Assembly (NCBI GenBank): GCA_018398765.1
Contig: JAHBMJ010000992.1
Span: 1,899-37,486, forward strand
Source of the DNA: Chromera velia
Lineage: Eukaryota > Sar > Chromeraceae
Length of the DNA: 35,588 bases
Direction of reading: 5' to 3'
Part shown: positions 19,079 to 27,650 of the stretch, in pieces
Layout: every line of letters begins with the position of its first letter
How positions within the stretch are numbered: position 1 is the first letter of the stretch
Notes under the pieces: model-generated
Told to the model about the DNA's origin: nothing
Seen by the model: only the letters and a program-made list of their open reading frames with translations
The model's database searches: none
Made by a program: the position numbers and the translations under genes

Positions 19079-19935
19079 AGAAGGGTTTTTGGAGAGACTC
19101 GGAATATAGCAGAAGGGTTTTTGTGTGGGAAAAAAAGTGTGGGTGGTGAGGGCACCCACTGTATTAATATTTGTTTGCATCGATCCGCATGAAACACCGG
19201 GGTGGTTTTCTGTCTTCTGCGCGTCCTGTTTTGCGACTGCGTAATCCTAATTCAAGCTCCACGTCCATGCATGCATGTTCAAGCATGTTCCGTCTTCAAT
19301 TTTGTGCTGAATTCAAAGTGGGTGGCGGAGTCTTCAAAGTAGATCCTGAATTCAAATCTGGAATTCTCCCAATAAATAGATTCCTGGGAAACTTCAACTG
19401 AGTCAATTCTATTAAAATCCCTCTCATACCTATGCAAAACTGGGTGAATTTACAGATAAATTTATATTTAAGCAGATTTATGTAAATTTACAACAACAAA
19501 TTTATAGATAAATTCAAATGAATTTAACTGGGATTACGAGTACCAGTGGACTTTGATTATAAATCTACTAATGAATTTAACGAAATTAAAGTACTAGAAT
19601 AAGGAAGAAAAGTCGGTTAAACCTTGAAACAGTATACACTAGATAGTAAATTTTGTCATGGTCAGTATTTAATGTATTTAAATTTTAAAAACCAGATTGA
19701 AAAAGTAGTTTGTAGAATTAGAAATCTCTTATAGAGTCTAGGTCTAGTTCAATCTGGCATCAACCTCAACCACCTATGAGCTCTCTATGTCTTTCCACTT
19801 CCTTGCCTTATCTATTAGTAGCGGCTGATCGTCACTCCGTCTATCCGAGCGCTCCCACTGCCGCTGCCCCTCCCTCAACTTGAACACCCACTCTTCGCAC
19901 CTCTCTCCTGGTGCCCCGCAGGCACCCGCTAGCTG
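19079..19935 (+). repeat. Copy of the element's left flank inside its 3' LTR
   Basis: From 19089 the sequence equals 12373 onward at a constant offset of 6716, base for base as far as I can read, including the AT-rich block and the AGCTG before the LTR. The first bases, together with the C at 19078 (CAGAAGGGTTTTT at 19078-19090), copy a 13-bp string at 12394-12406 and look like templated filler. Confidence 0.92.
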
Positions 19936-20230
19936 TGTAATCAGTCACTTATGGAGAGGAGGCGGGCGTACATTGGTCGGCCCGACTTGGCCGGTCCCGA
20001 GCCGCTGCGTTGCCTATGGGTACGGCGGGGCTTAAGGCATTACGGAGAAAATGCATGCGTCAATCCATGTTATGAAGTTGCTTAGTCAAACACTTAGGGT
20101 GATTTGATGGAATAACTCTCGATCGATGAGAGCAGAAGCCGGACAAACGTCTTGCATTATTATTTCTGTATAGAGAACTGTGTAAGTAACTAGACTGATG
20201 TCTTTGACTGGACTCTTCTAGTTCATTTCA
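19936..20230 (+). repeat. 3' LTR (295 bp), first 82 bp identical to the 5' LTR
   Basis: Same length as the 5' LTR and ends TTCATTTCA before the target duplication. Identity with 13220-13514 is complete to 20017, then 17 of 213 positions differ. Confidence 0.92.
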
Positions 20231-20235
20231 AGCTG
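20231..20235. repeat. Target site duplication, right copy (AGCTG)
   Basis: Matches 13215-13219. A third AGCTG at 19931-19935 is part of the duplicated flank. Confidence 0.9.
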
Positions 20236-20502
20236 CTCTGTGGTGTGCTGCCTGCATTCTTACCCTTAATTATGCGCACATCTGCCCGTATATCCTAGCA
20301 TATGTCTTATCTCACTTGAGACTCACAAGATACGCTGTTATGTTAAGCTGTATAGTACAATTAATTTAATGGGAAAAAGGATCGATATGATAAACCTAGA
20401 AGTATTAGAAAGATAAATTGGTTATGTAGATTAGTTTAGTAATAGAATCTGAAAGAAGGGAAGAAAGAATAATAAAAGTTAATAATCAGTCTGAAGTAAC
20501 AC
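20236..20502. other. AT-rich non-coding right flank
   Basis: The natural continuation of 12274-13219 before the copia insertion. No gene, RNA or repeat structure is seen. Confidence 0.6.
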
Positions 20503-20925
20503 ACTGAAGCCACTAGGCGACGCACAGTTGTAAAAAAAAAAAAAAAGAATAGACATGTCGAGATTTTTTTTTTTTTTTTTTTTTTTTTTNNNNNNNNNNN
20601 NNNNNNNNNNNNNNNNNNNNNNNNNNNNNNNNNNNNNNNNNNNNNNNNNNNNNNNNNNNNNNNNNNNNNNNNNNNNNNNNNNNNNNNNNNNNNNNNNNNN
20701 NNNNNNNNNNNNNNNNNNNNNTTTTTTTTTTTTTTTTTTTTTTTTTAGTCTGGTAGTCAAAGGTCTAAGCAATTTTAGCAAAGGTAGGTTTTATAATTAG
20801 ATGTGTTTTTGTTATATGTTTGGCACTTCCAATAAAATAATAGAAAAAAAAAAAAAAGATTAGGCTTCTCCAGATTTTTTTTTTCTTTTTTTTTATCACT
20901 GTGCGTCGCTTAGTGAAGCCGATTT
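20503..20925. mobile_element. Inverted-repeat (MITE-like) element around an assembly gap
   Basis: GCGACGCACAGT then A-rich at about 20518 is matched inverted by T-rich then ACTGTGCGTCGC ending about 20909. The similarity extends outward (CCACTAG against CTTAGTG), giving arms of about 30 bp. The interior has poly-A and poly-T runs and the gap. No coding sequence. Fits a small non-autonomous foldback element; its true length is unknown because of the gap. Confidence 0.55.
20590..20721. other. Assembly gap (132 N)
   Basis: Ns flanked on both sides by long poly-T runs; the gap lies inside a homopolymer region of uncertain size. Confidence 0.99.
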
Positions 20926-21349
20926 TAACGAAGTGACAAACTGAGGGGGTGAGTGTGTCAGCAAAGTGATATACTCAGGTACTCACTGTGTCAGTGTGTC
21001 ATTATGTCACTAAATTGACTTACTTAGGGTATGAGTATGTCAGCGAGCCAACATATACAATGCATGCAAAACAAACAACAATGCGCATCATCCATTTTGC
21101 ATCGTAACTCATCAAATGTTGAAATCCGATGGAATGATCGATCCACTCTTTCATCTCAATCATGCAATCGAATCGAGTCACATCTGAATCGGAACACTTC
21201 TGAACATACTTGAACACTGATCGACTCCAGCTCTGAATACCTGTACATACATTTATCCACTAGCAGTAGACAACCTTCAGTCCTTCCAGTCTCTTGAGAG
21301 TCATCGCACCTAAGCAGACCTCTAGCTTCCAGTTTCCACTCCTGCCTGT

Positions 21350-21577
21350 TCACCTACGAGTAGGAGGAGCACGGAACAGCGCTACCTTCTTTAGGAACAT
21401 CTCGGCGTCCTTTTCGAGGGCCCCATCTACACTGCTGACGAAGGGCGTGAAATCGTACCCCTTGTCCCTGCACGGCTCGGCATACTGCTCCTTTCCCCCC
21501 GTGGGTGACCGGGTGAGAACTTTCAGCCAGTCACCCTTATAGAGTAGATTACTAGGTAAATTAATGACTTCCAGCAC
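21350..21577 (-). pseudogene. LINE-like retrotransposon fragment
   Basis: 75 codons reading GGKEQYAEPCRDKGYDFTPF and VSSVDGALEKDAEMFLKKVA. The pattern HFTPF-V-x-S-x-DG-x-x-G-x-E-x-x-x-F-x-x-R-x-A recurs near the C-terminus of some non-LTR retrotransposon ORFs as I recall. It stops after LFRAPPTRR, before the usual continuation, so it is a fragment. The sequence from 20926 to 21349 shows no gene. Confidence 0.45.
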
Positions 21578-21619
21578 CTTTGATGCAACTTGGATCGCCC
21601 TTTGGATCGCTCAGGATAC

Positions 21620-22330
21620 CAGTGATGAATGAATAAAGGAATGAAGGAATGAGTGAACGAACAAATGAATGAATGAATGAATGAATGAACTAGTGAATGA
21701 ATGAATGAATGAATGAATGAATGAATGAATGAGTGAGTGAATGAGTGAGTGAGTAAACGAACGAACGAACGAACGAACGAATGAATGTTTGAACAAACGA
21801 ATGAATGAATGAATGAATGAATGAATGAATGAATGAATGAATGAATTAATGAATGAATGAATGAATGAATAAATGAATGAATGAATGAATGAACGAACTA
21901 GTGAATGAATGAATGAATGAATGAATGAATGAACTAGTGAATGAATGAATGAATGAATGAATGAATGAATGAATGAATGAGTGAGTGAGTGAGTGAACGA
22001 ACGAACGAACAAACGAACGAACGAATGAATGTTTGAACAAACGAATGAATGAATGAATGAATGAATGAATGAATAACTAAATAAATGAATGAATGAATGA
22101 ACTAGTGAATGAAAGAATGGATTAGCGAATGAATGAATGAATGAATGAATGAATGAATGAATGAATGAATGAATGAATGAAAGAATGCATTAGCGAATGA
22201 ATGAATGAATGAATGAATGAATGAATGAATGAATGAATGAATAAATGAATGAATGAATGAACTAGTGAATGAAAGAATGCACTAGCGAATGAGTGAATGA
22301 ATGAATGAATACATAAATGAATGAATGAAT
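21620..22330. repeat. Tetranucleotide (GAAT)n array with higher-order structure
   Basis: About 700 bp of GAAT units with variant blocks GAGT, GAAC and GAAA, and recurring punctuations ACTAGTGAATG and ATGTTTGAACAAACGAATG. The latter occurs at 21785 and 22029, 244 bp apart, so larger segments have been duplicated. It lies directly after the 3' end of the minus-strand membrane protein gene. Open frames across it are artefacts of period four. Confidence 0.93.
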
Positions 22331-22541
22331 CATACCGATAAATTCATGTCCGGAGGAATCAGCCCTCCCACCGCAATGCCGAATGCTCGACGTGCGGCTT
22401 CCCGGATTTCTGGGGGGTATGAATGAATACTGTACACGTGGTACGGTATGGCATGGCACACAGGAATACCTGAAATTGCAGTGTCTAGCCAGTGCAACCA
22501 GCAAATGTCTCGGTCCCTACTTGGCTCCGTCCTCGTGTCCC

Positions 22542-23303
22542 TTACTCCTTCACTCTTCCGCTGCAACAGCTGCGCGGTGCCTGCACACCATACTTGCTCC
22601 GTATGATCTTCATGTACGCCCTGTATTGAGTGATCACTTGGAAGCAGAACGGCAGAAGAAAGCCTACCACCAGCATGGCGAGGACTGAGATGCCGGCAGG
22701 GTGGCTCCACCACTGAGCCTCCTCCCCCTCCCAGTAGGGACTCTCGTACTGGCTGGACTGAATGGATATGCGCACAAGCACTGCGCCCGCGAATCCGATC
22801 GCAATACAGGCCAGAACGCCGTACACTGTATGACGGAAGAGGAAGTAGTACTTGACCATCATGTACGCCACCTCGTCTTCTTGAATATCCTTGAGGCACC
22901 CGTGCATAAGGGAAGTCAGGGCTATCTGAGTGAAGCACATGATCATTGAGAAAGACGCCATACACACTTGAAGGTTGCACAGCCTGGCGCCATTGGGAAT
23001 CGAGGAGCACACTGCGGGATCCACATAGGTCTCTGGGAGTACGACTGACAACATGAGGGCAGCAACAATTCCCATAATGTCCACCACAGCGGTGCAGGAT
23101 TCGATGGCCTCCCTCGGGTTCAGTCGCGCTTTTTCCAGCACAGCAACTTTCTGCTGGTCTACGAAACCGTTGCTGAGCTCTTTCTTGACCAAATTCTCCA
23201 GAAGAACTTCCTGTCCCAAAGGAAACCAGTTCTGACACTGGGGCTTCGGGCTCTCATCAGATTCAGCGGGCTTGTACTGCGCTGAAGGAACTAGAGCTGA
23301 CAT
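22542..23303 (-). CDS. Four-pass membrane protein of unknown function
   Basis: 253 residues from ATG at 23303 (MSALVPSAQYKPAESDESPK). An in-frame ATG 33 codons upstream (23402) is possible, but that extension is basic and lacks protein-like features. Residues 1-68 are soluble and include EVLLENLVKKELSNGFVDQQ. Hydrophobic segments lie at about 71-90, 109-133, 152-180 and 203-224. The C-terminus is short, basic and Cys-containing (RSCCSGR), so the ends probably face the cytosol. No family recognised. No intron is needed. It diverges from the DUF4291 gene across a 548-bp intergenic region. Confidence 0.7.
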   Translation of the reverse strand: MSALVPSAQYKPAESDESPKPQCQNWFPLGQEVLLENLVKKELSNGFVDQQKVAVLEKARLNPREAIESCTAVVDIMGIVAALMLSVVLPETYVDPAVCSSIPNGARLCNLQVCMASFSMIMCFTQIALTSLMHGCLKDIQEDEVAYMMVKYYFLFRHTVYGVLACIAIGFAGAVLVRISIQSSQYESPYWEGEEAQWWSHPAGISVLAMLVVGFLLPFCFQVITQYRAYMKIIRSKYGVQAPRSCCSGRVKE

Positions 23304-23851
23304 GCTGTCTGAGCGGGAAGTAAGGCCTCTCAGACGTTTAAAACGGGGGTGCAAAGAAAGAGGCCAAGTGCGGATAAATTGCTTGCCTCTCTTTTTCCTC
23401 AATTAGTCTCGGATGCTTAGTCTTGAATGTCAAATGCAATTTTGTCAGGCTGTCAGGTTGAACAAAGAAAACGGCACCAAGGGAAAGTTGGAATCTGCAT
23501 CAGGACTGTGTGACAGGACATTGAAGGAGCGGGCCTGCGTGCGCAGGTAAGACCGCATGCGTGCACTGCATGAGTGACTGACCTGCATGCATGCGCATTG
23601 TTCGAGCTGTTGCATGCTGACGCACGCACGCTCAATTCGACTGACCTTTAATTGTTTTTCGATCGACTGAGACCAATGGGGGATCAGCCTTTGATATATA
23701 ATCTTCACGGCTGGATATGTATTCGAACACAAACACAGCCTTTCTCGATAACCAGGAACGCTTGCTTTTGGCTCGAGTCGAATTGCAGAAGAACAAAGCG
23801 GTTAGTCGAGACGCAGACTGAAGCTCGCCTGGCAGCTACAGTGTCGCACGA
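23304..23851. promoter_or_regulatory. Shared intergenic region between divergent genes
   Basis: 548 bp between the start codons of the membrane protein (minus) and the DUF4291 gene (plus), so it should hold both promoters. It has alternating purine-pyrimidine GCATGC/TGCGTGCG stretches at about 23530-23640 and a strong donor-like CAGGTAAGA at 23545, which may mark a 5' UTR intron of the plus gene. No TATA box is assigned. Confidence 0.4.
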
Positions 23852-25137
23852 ATGAGCAAGCTGGCCCTTGAACCCTTTTCGGTCGCCACAAAGAAGTGGC
23901 CGGCAGGGAACAGATCTGAGCCTCTCAAATGCATCCTTGCGCAGACATCAGAAGACAGCGTGATCGTATACCAGGCCTACAAGCCCGCCATAGCAGAGTG
24001 CGCAGTGAAGGAACAGAAGTTTGCTGGCTGTCCGCACTTCTCAGAGACGCGAATGACCTGGATCAAGACCAAGTTTTTGTGGATGAACTTCAGGTAAGTG
24101 CATGGGCCTTCTGTATCCACACCGCCCAGTGAGAAGAAGACTCACGATGATCCGACCGTTTGGGAGCGAGCGACTCTTTGTGCTCGCTCTGCTGCTTTCA
24201 TTAAATTAATTGTGGTTTGTTCCTGCAGAAGCGGTTGGAACACCAAGAGAGATCAGGAAAGGACCCTCGCGCTGTGGGTGAAGAAGGAAGCTTTCGACAG
24301 CTACCTGGCCAAGTCCGTCTCCTCCAAGGACAACGACCAGAGCCTCAAAAAACGTCCAGGCCTCATCCGTCTCCAGTGGGACCCCGTCAGTCCGTCCGGC
24401 AGTCACGTCTGTGTGGTCTGTTTGCCTAGGTGTCCGTCTACATGCTCCGGGATTTACATATGCTGAAGTGGACATCATACGTCAGGCTGTCATGTCTGTG
24501 TGGTCTGTTTGCCTAGGTGTCCGTCTACATGCTCCGGGATTTATGCTGAAGTGGACATCATACGTCAGGCTGTCATGAAACCTCGGTAATGGATAGGGAT
24601 AGAGGACAAACAGCGAGCAAAAGATTGTCACAAAACACCTAGCAGATGGATAGCCGCGTCCGGCACATAAGTGAAGTCCGGATTCTCTTCTCCTGACTGT
24701 TTCTTTCTGTCTCTTTCTTTCCTTCCTCTGACCGTCCAATTAGCTACTGTCTGCTTATCTGTCTGCCAATTTGCCTATCAACTAGCCTTGGTGCCGGTCT
24801 GTCTGTCTGTCTGTCTCTCTCTCCGTCTGAATTGTCTGAGTAACAGTATCGTCCTTCGCTTTTTGGCTCTTTTCCTCTCTCTCCTTTTTCCGCTTTCTGT
24901 TTCTTTTCTTTCCTCATGCTTTTCTGTCTGGCTGTCCGCCTGTCTGCGTGCTTGTCTGTCGGTCTCTCGATTTGCGTCTCTTCCTTCCTTCTTCCTTCCT
25001 TCCTGCCTGCCTGCCTGCGTGCCTTCCTTCCATCCTTTCTCCTCCATTGTCTCTTTGTATGCGCGCCTCCTTGTTTCTTCATTTCTTTATTTTCTCTTCT
25101 CTTCTTTTCTTTTCTTTTCTCTTCTCTTCTTTTCTTT

Positions 25138-25171
<34 letters not shown>

Positions 25172-26633
25172 GGCCTGCCTGCCTGCCTCCCTCCCTGCCT
25201 GCCTCCCTACCTGCCTCCCTGACTGCCTGCTGCCTTGCTCCCTTTCTGCCTTCCTTCCTTCCTTTATTCCTTTCTCCCTTCCTTTCTTCCTTCCTTCCTT
25301 CGTTCGTTCGTTCGTTCCTTCGTTCGTTCGTTCCTTCCTTCCTTCCTTCCTTCCTTCCTTTATTCCTTTCTTCCTTCCTTTTTTCCTTCCTTCCTTTTTT
25401 CCTTCCTTCCTTCCTTCCTTCCTTCCTTCCTTCCTTCCCTTCCTTCCTTCCTTCCTTCATTCATTCCTTCCTTCCTTCCTTCCTTCCTTCCTTCCCTGCT
25501 TCCTTGCTTCCTTGCTTCCTTCCTTCCTTGCTTCCTTCATTCCTTCATTCCTTCCTTCCTTCCTTCCTTCCCTTCCTTCCCGTGTCTGTCTACTCCGAAG
25601 GTGAAAAGGGGGAAAGAGGAAAAAAGGGAAGGTGTGACCAATCTGTCTAAAGTCACGTAGTCTGTGTGGATGTCTATCTCCCTCTGTCTCTGCCATGAGT
25701 CAAGATAACCAAAGAGAAAGGGAGAGAAAAAAGTACGTGTAGTATCTCTCAGTCTGCTCTCTTTTGAGGATTCCATCCCTCTGTCTTTCTCTGCGAGACT
25801 TTGTATCATTTTGTGTTGCTCAGTCTGTTCCGGATGGCTATGTCGGTGTGTGTCTGCCTCTCTCTGTGTATCTCTGTCTTTTTCTACATCCCTGTCTCTT
25901 TCTGTTTTCATGTTTCTCTCTCGGTAACTGCTGACGTTGATGTATTTCGATCCCTTTCTCTTTCCAGGACCACACACATGATGGAAGTGCGGTGGGAGGT
26001 CGCAGAGCCATCCAGCTCGGTCTCCGCAGCGTGGTCTCTTTTGTTGACGGCTCAGATCTGACGAGGATAGAGGACGTCACGTGGCTGATCGAGCGGGAGA
26101 GGGAGAAGCTGCAAAAGATGCAAAAGGAAGGAGCGGACACGGAAGCACAGAGACATTCCGATCTAGACCTGGTGGTGCCAATCGAGCGCCCATACTTTCC
26201 ACCAGATCCATCGGTGTGCGAGCACATCGGACTAAGCCCCGAGGAATCTTGCGTATCTCCTCAGCCCGGTCCGGGTCCCTCCGCCGAGAAGAAACTGGAG
26301 GAGATGCTGGAGAAAGGGGCTCCAAAGGAACCTTTACAGTCGGAAGAAAAGAAGGCCGATGAGGCCCCTAAAGAAGACAGTCATCCGACCCCACAGGAAG
26401 AGCAGAAGAAGACTCCCGGTCCTTCTCCCCCACCTCCATCGAATCCGATCCCTCCCCAGCCACCGGCTTCCAAAGAGTCTCCTCAGGGCAGCGATTTGCA
26501 GAGCGATCACTCTCATGCGAGTCTGCCCTCAGGCTCGGTGAGTATCGGCTCCAGGCCGGACGACGAAGAGGACGTTCCCCCACGGGTCAGCGACGACGAG
26601 GGCAATTGCGATACTGTCTGGGTTGCTGATTGA
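23852..26633 (+). CDS. DUF4291 family protein, three exons
   Basis: Exons 23852-24093, 24229-24385 and 25968-26633 give 354 residues. Exon 1 carries ILAQTSEDSVIVYQAYKP and RMTWIKTKFLWMNFR. The split AG/A codon joins to SGWNTKRDQERTLALWVK and LIRLQWDP. A phase-0 jump of 1.58 kb then gives DHTHDGSAVGGRRAIQLGLR. This order (VYQAYKP, RMSWIKPxFLWM-RSGW, RLQWDPDH, RRAIQLGLR) is the DUF4291 family, common in bacteria and fungi; I know of no established function. Residues 1 to about 190 are the domain. The rest is an acidic, Pro/Ser/Glu-rich tail ending DTVWVAD that bacterial members lack. Donors are GTAAGT and GTCAGT; the final acceptor is TTTCCAG. Confidence 0.9.
24402..24578 (+). repeat. Tandem duplication (about 86 bp) in DUF4291 intron 2
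   Basis: GTCTGTGTGGTCTGTTTGCC starts at 24407 and again at 24493; both copies run to CATACGTCAGGCTGTCATG. The second lacks four bases (TTTACATATGCTG against TTTATGCTG). It begins just after the exon 2 donor. Confidence 0.9.
24700..25590 (+). repeat. Polypyrimidine (CCTT)n/(CTTT)n/(CTGT)n tract filling an intron
   Basis: Nearly 900 bp of C and T on the plus strand, with CCTT dominant from about 25230 and blocks of CGTT and CCTG. It lies wholly inside intron 24386-25967 of the DUF4291 gene, leaving about 380 bp of ordinary CT-rich intron before the acceptor. Open frames of more than 200 codons on both strands are period-four artefacts. Confidence 0.93.
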
Positions 26634-27650
26634 ATTTTCGGGTATAAGAATGACTGATAACGTAGCATCAGTGTTTTTCTTCTTTTTGGTTTGACCGTTT
26701 CTGTTGGTCTTCTTGGCGCAGTAAGCACCTTGTTAATATATAGGCATGTGGCTTGGCATATCTAGGGCAAATAGGCATATACTGACATATCATAATCAAG
26801 TATAATTATCCCGGCGATCGACAGAAATGCTTAAAATAATTGAATTTTTCTTTTTTTTTGTTTCTTAAATTTTAAATTTCAAATTGTCTTTAAATTACTA
26901 CTAGACTTTAATACTCATACATAAATAGTATGTGCCGTGGGCAGTGCTTTCCAACCCCACTTGCAACCCCAGATATTAATGTCTACCGTAACTTTAATTA
27001 CTATGAAACTCCAGATTCAAAGTTAAGCCTAAAGTCAAGCTGGACATTAATGTTACCATCTAGTGTTAAAGGCTACTGATACTAGTACTTACTAGAGTAC
27101 CTAGCTATATACAAATTTATTTTAAAAGTAGTAACAATAATTGTTTAAAGCTGCTGTTATAATAACTCACACTGTCTAGCACACTGTATCTAATATCTAG
27201 TGCTATATGTTATCCTAGATGCTATCATGTGACTCACGTCTAACCATTGTCTAACCAGGCAGGTTACAGAGTTAATGCGGACGTTTAGCTTGTTGCGTAC
27301 CACTATATTGGCGCCCTATCGCGGAGCGTGAATCTACAGAGGCACCGGCATACCCTCAATGAGTCTCTAAATTCGCGCTCGTGCATACGCAAAGGCCACG
27401 GCTAAATCAACCATGATGGACGGAAAATTGATTTCTGCCCGCTCTGATAGCCTAAGAAGTATATCCAAATGGTTGAACTCACTCTCTTCTAGTTGTTCGT
27501 TATACTGACAGTCCTTAGACTTTTAACGGCCGATTTACCTCATATCATTCACACTAGGTCTACAGAAGCATATTATCTCTACCTGATGGCAGAGCCCGTG
27601 GCTTGACGGCCGAAGCTTCCCGATGCAAGGTCTTACATTTCCCTAGCTTT
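26634..27650. other. AT-rich intergenic sequence, no gene seen
   Basis: Starts directly after the DUF4291 stop. About 26720-27240 is strongly AT-rich with scattered CTAG motifs. About 27240-27650 has mixed composition. Neither strand has a convincing reading frame, tRNA or terminal inverted repeat. It may be degraded transposon sequence. Confidence 0.5.

Larger units (their letters stand above)
13220..20230 (+). mobile_element. Decayed Ty1/copia LTR retrotransposon
   Basis: Copy-and-paste element with 295-bp LTRs (TG...CA), a 5-bp target duplication, an initiator-Met-type primer binding site, and remnants of gag, protease, integrase, reverse transcriptase and RNase H in that order. Integrase before reverse transcriptase defines the Ty1/copia superfamily. 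Reading frames are gag +2, protease +3, integrase and reverse transcriptase +2, RNase H +1, with many in-frame stops, so it cannot make a working polyprotein. It lies in sense orientation about 0.95 kb after the myosin stop. It also contains an apparent antisense LINE-like fragment (about 16212-16593), and its 3' LTR is disrupted by a copy of the left flank. Confidence 0.93.

Noticed and set aside
21611-22040. 133-residue minus-strand frame of HSFI repeats
   Set aside because: Product of the period-four GAAT array, not a protein.
24744-25660. Very long open frames on both strands (repeats of SFLP and KEGR)
   Set aside because: They come from the 4-bp CCTT repeat, which has no stop in any frame; they fall inside an intron supported by the DUF4291 exon joins.
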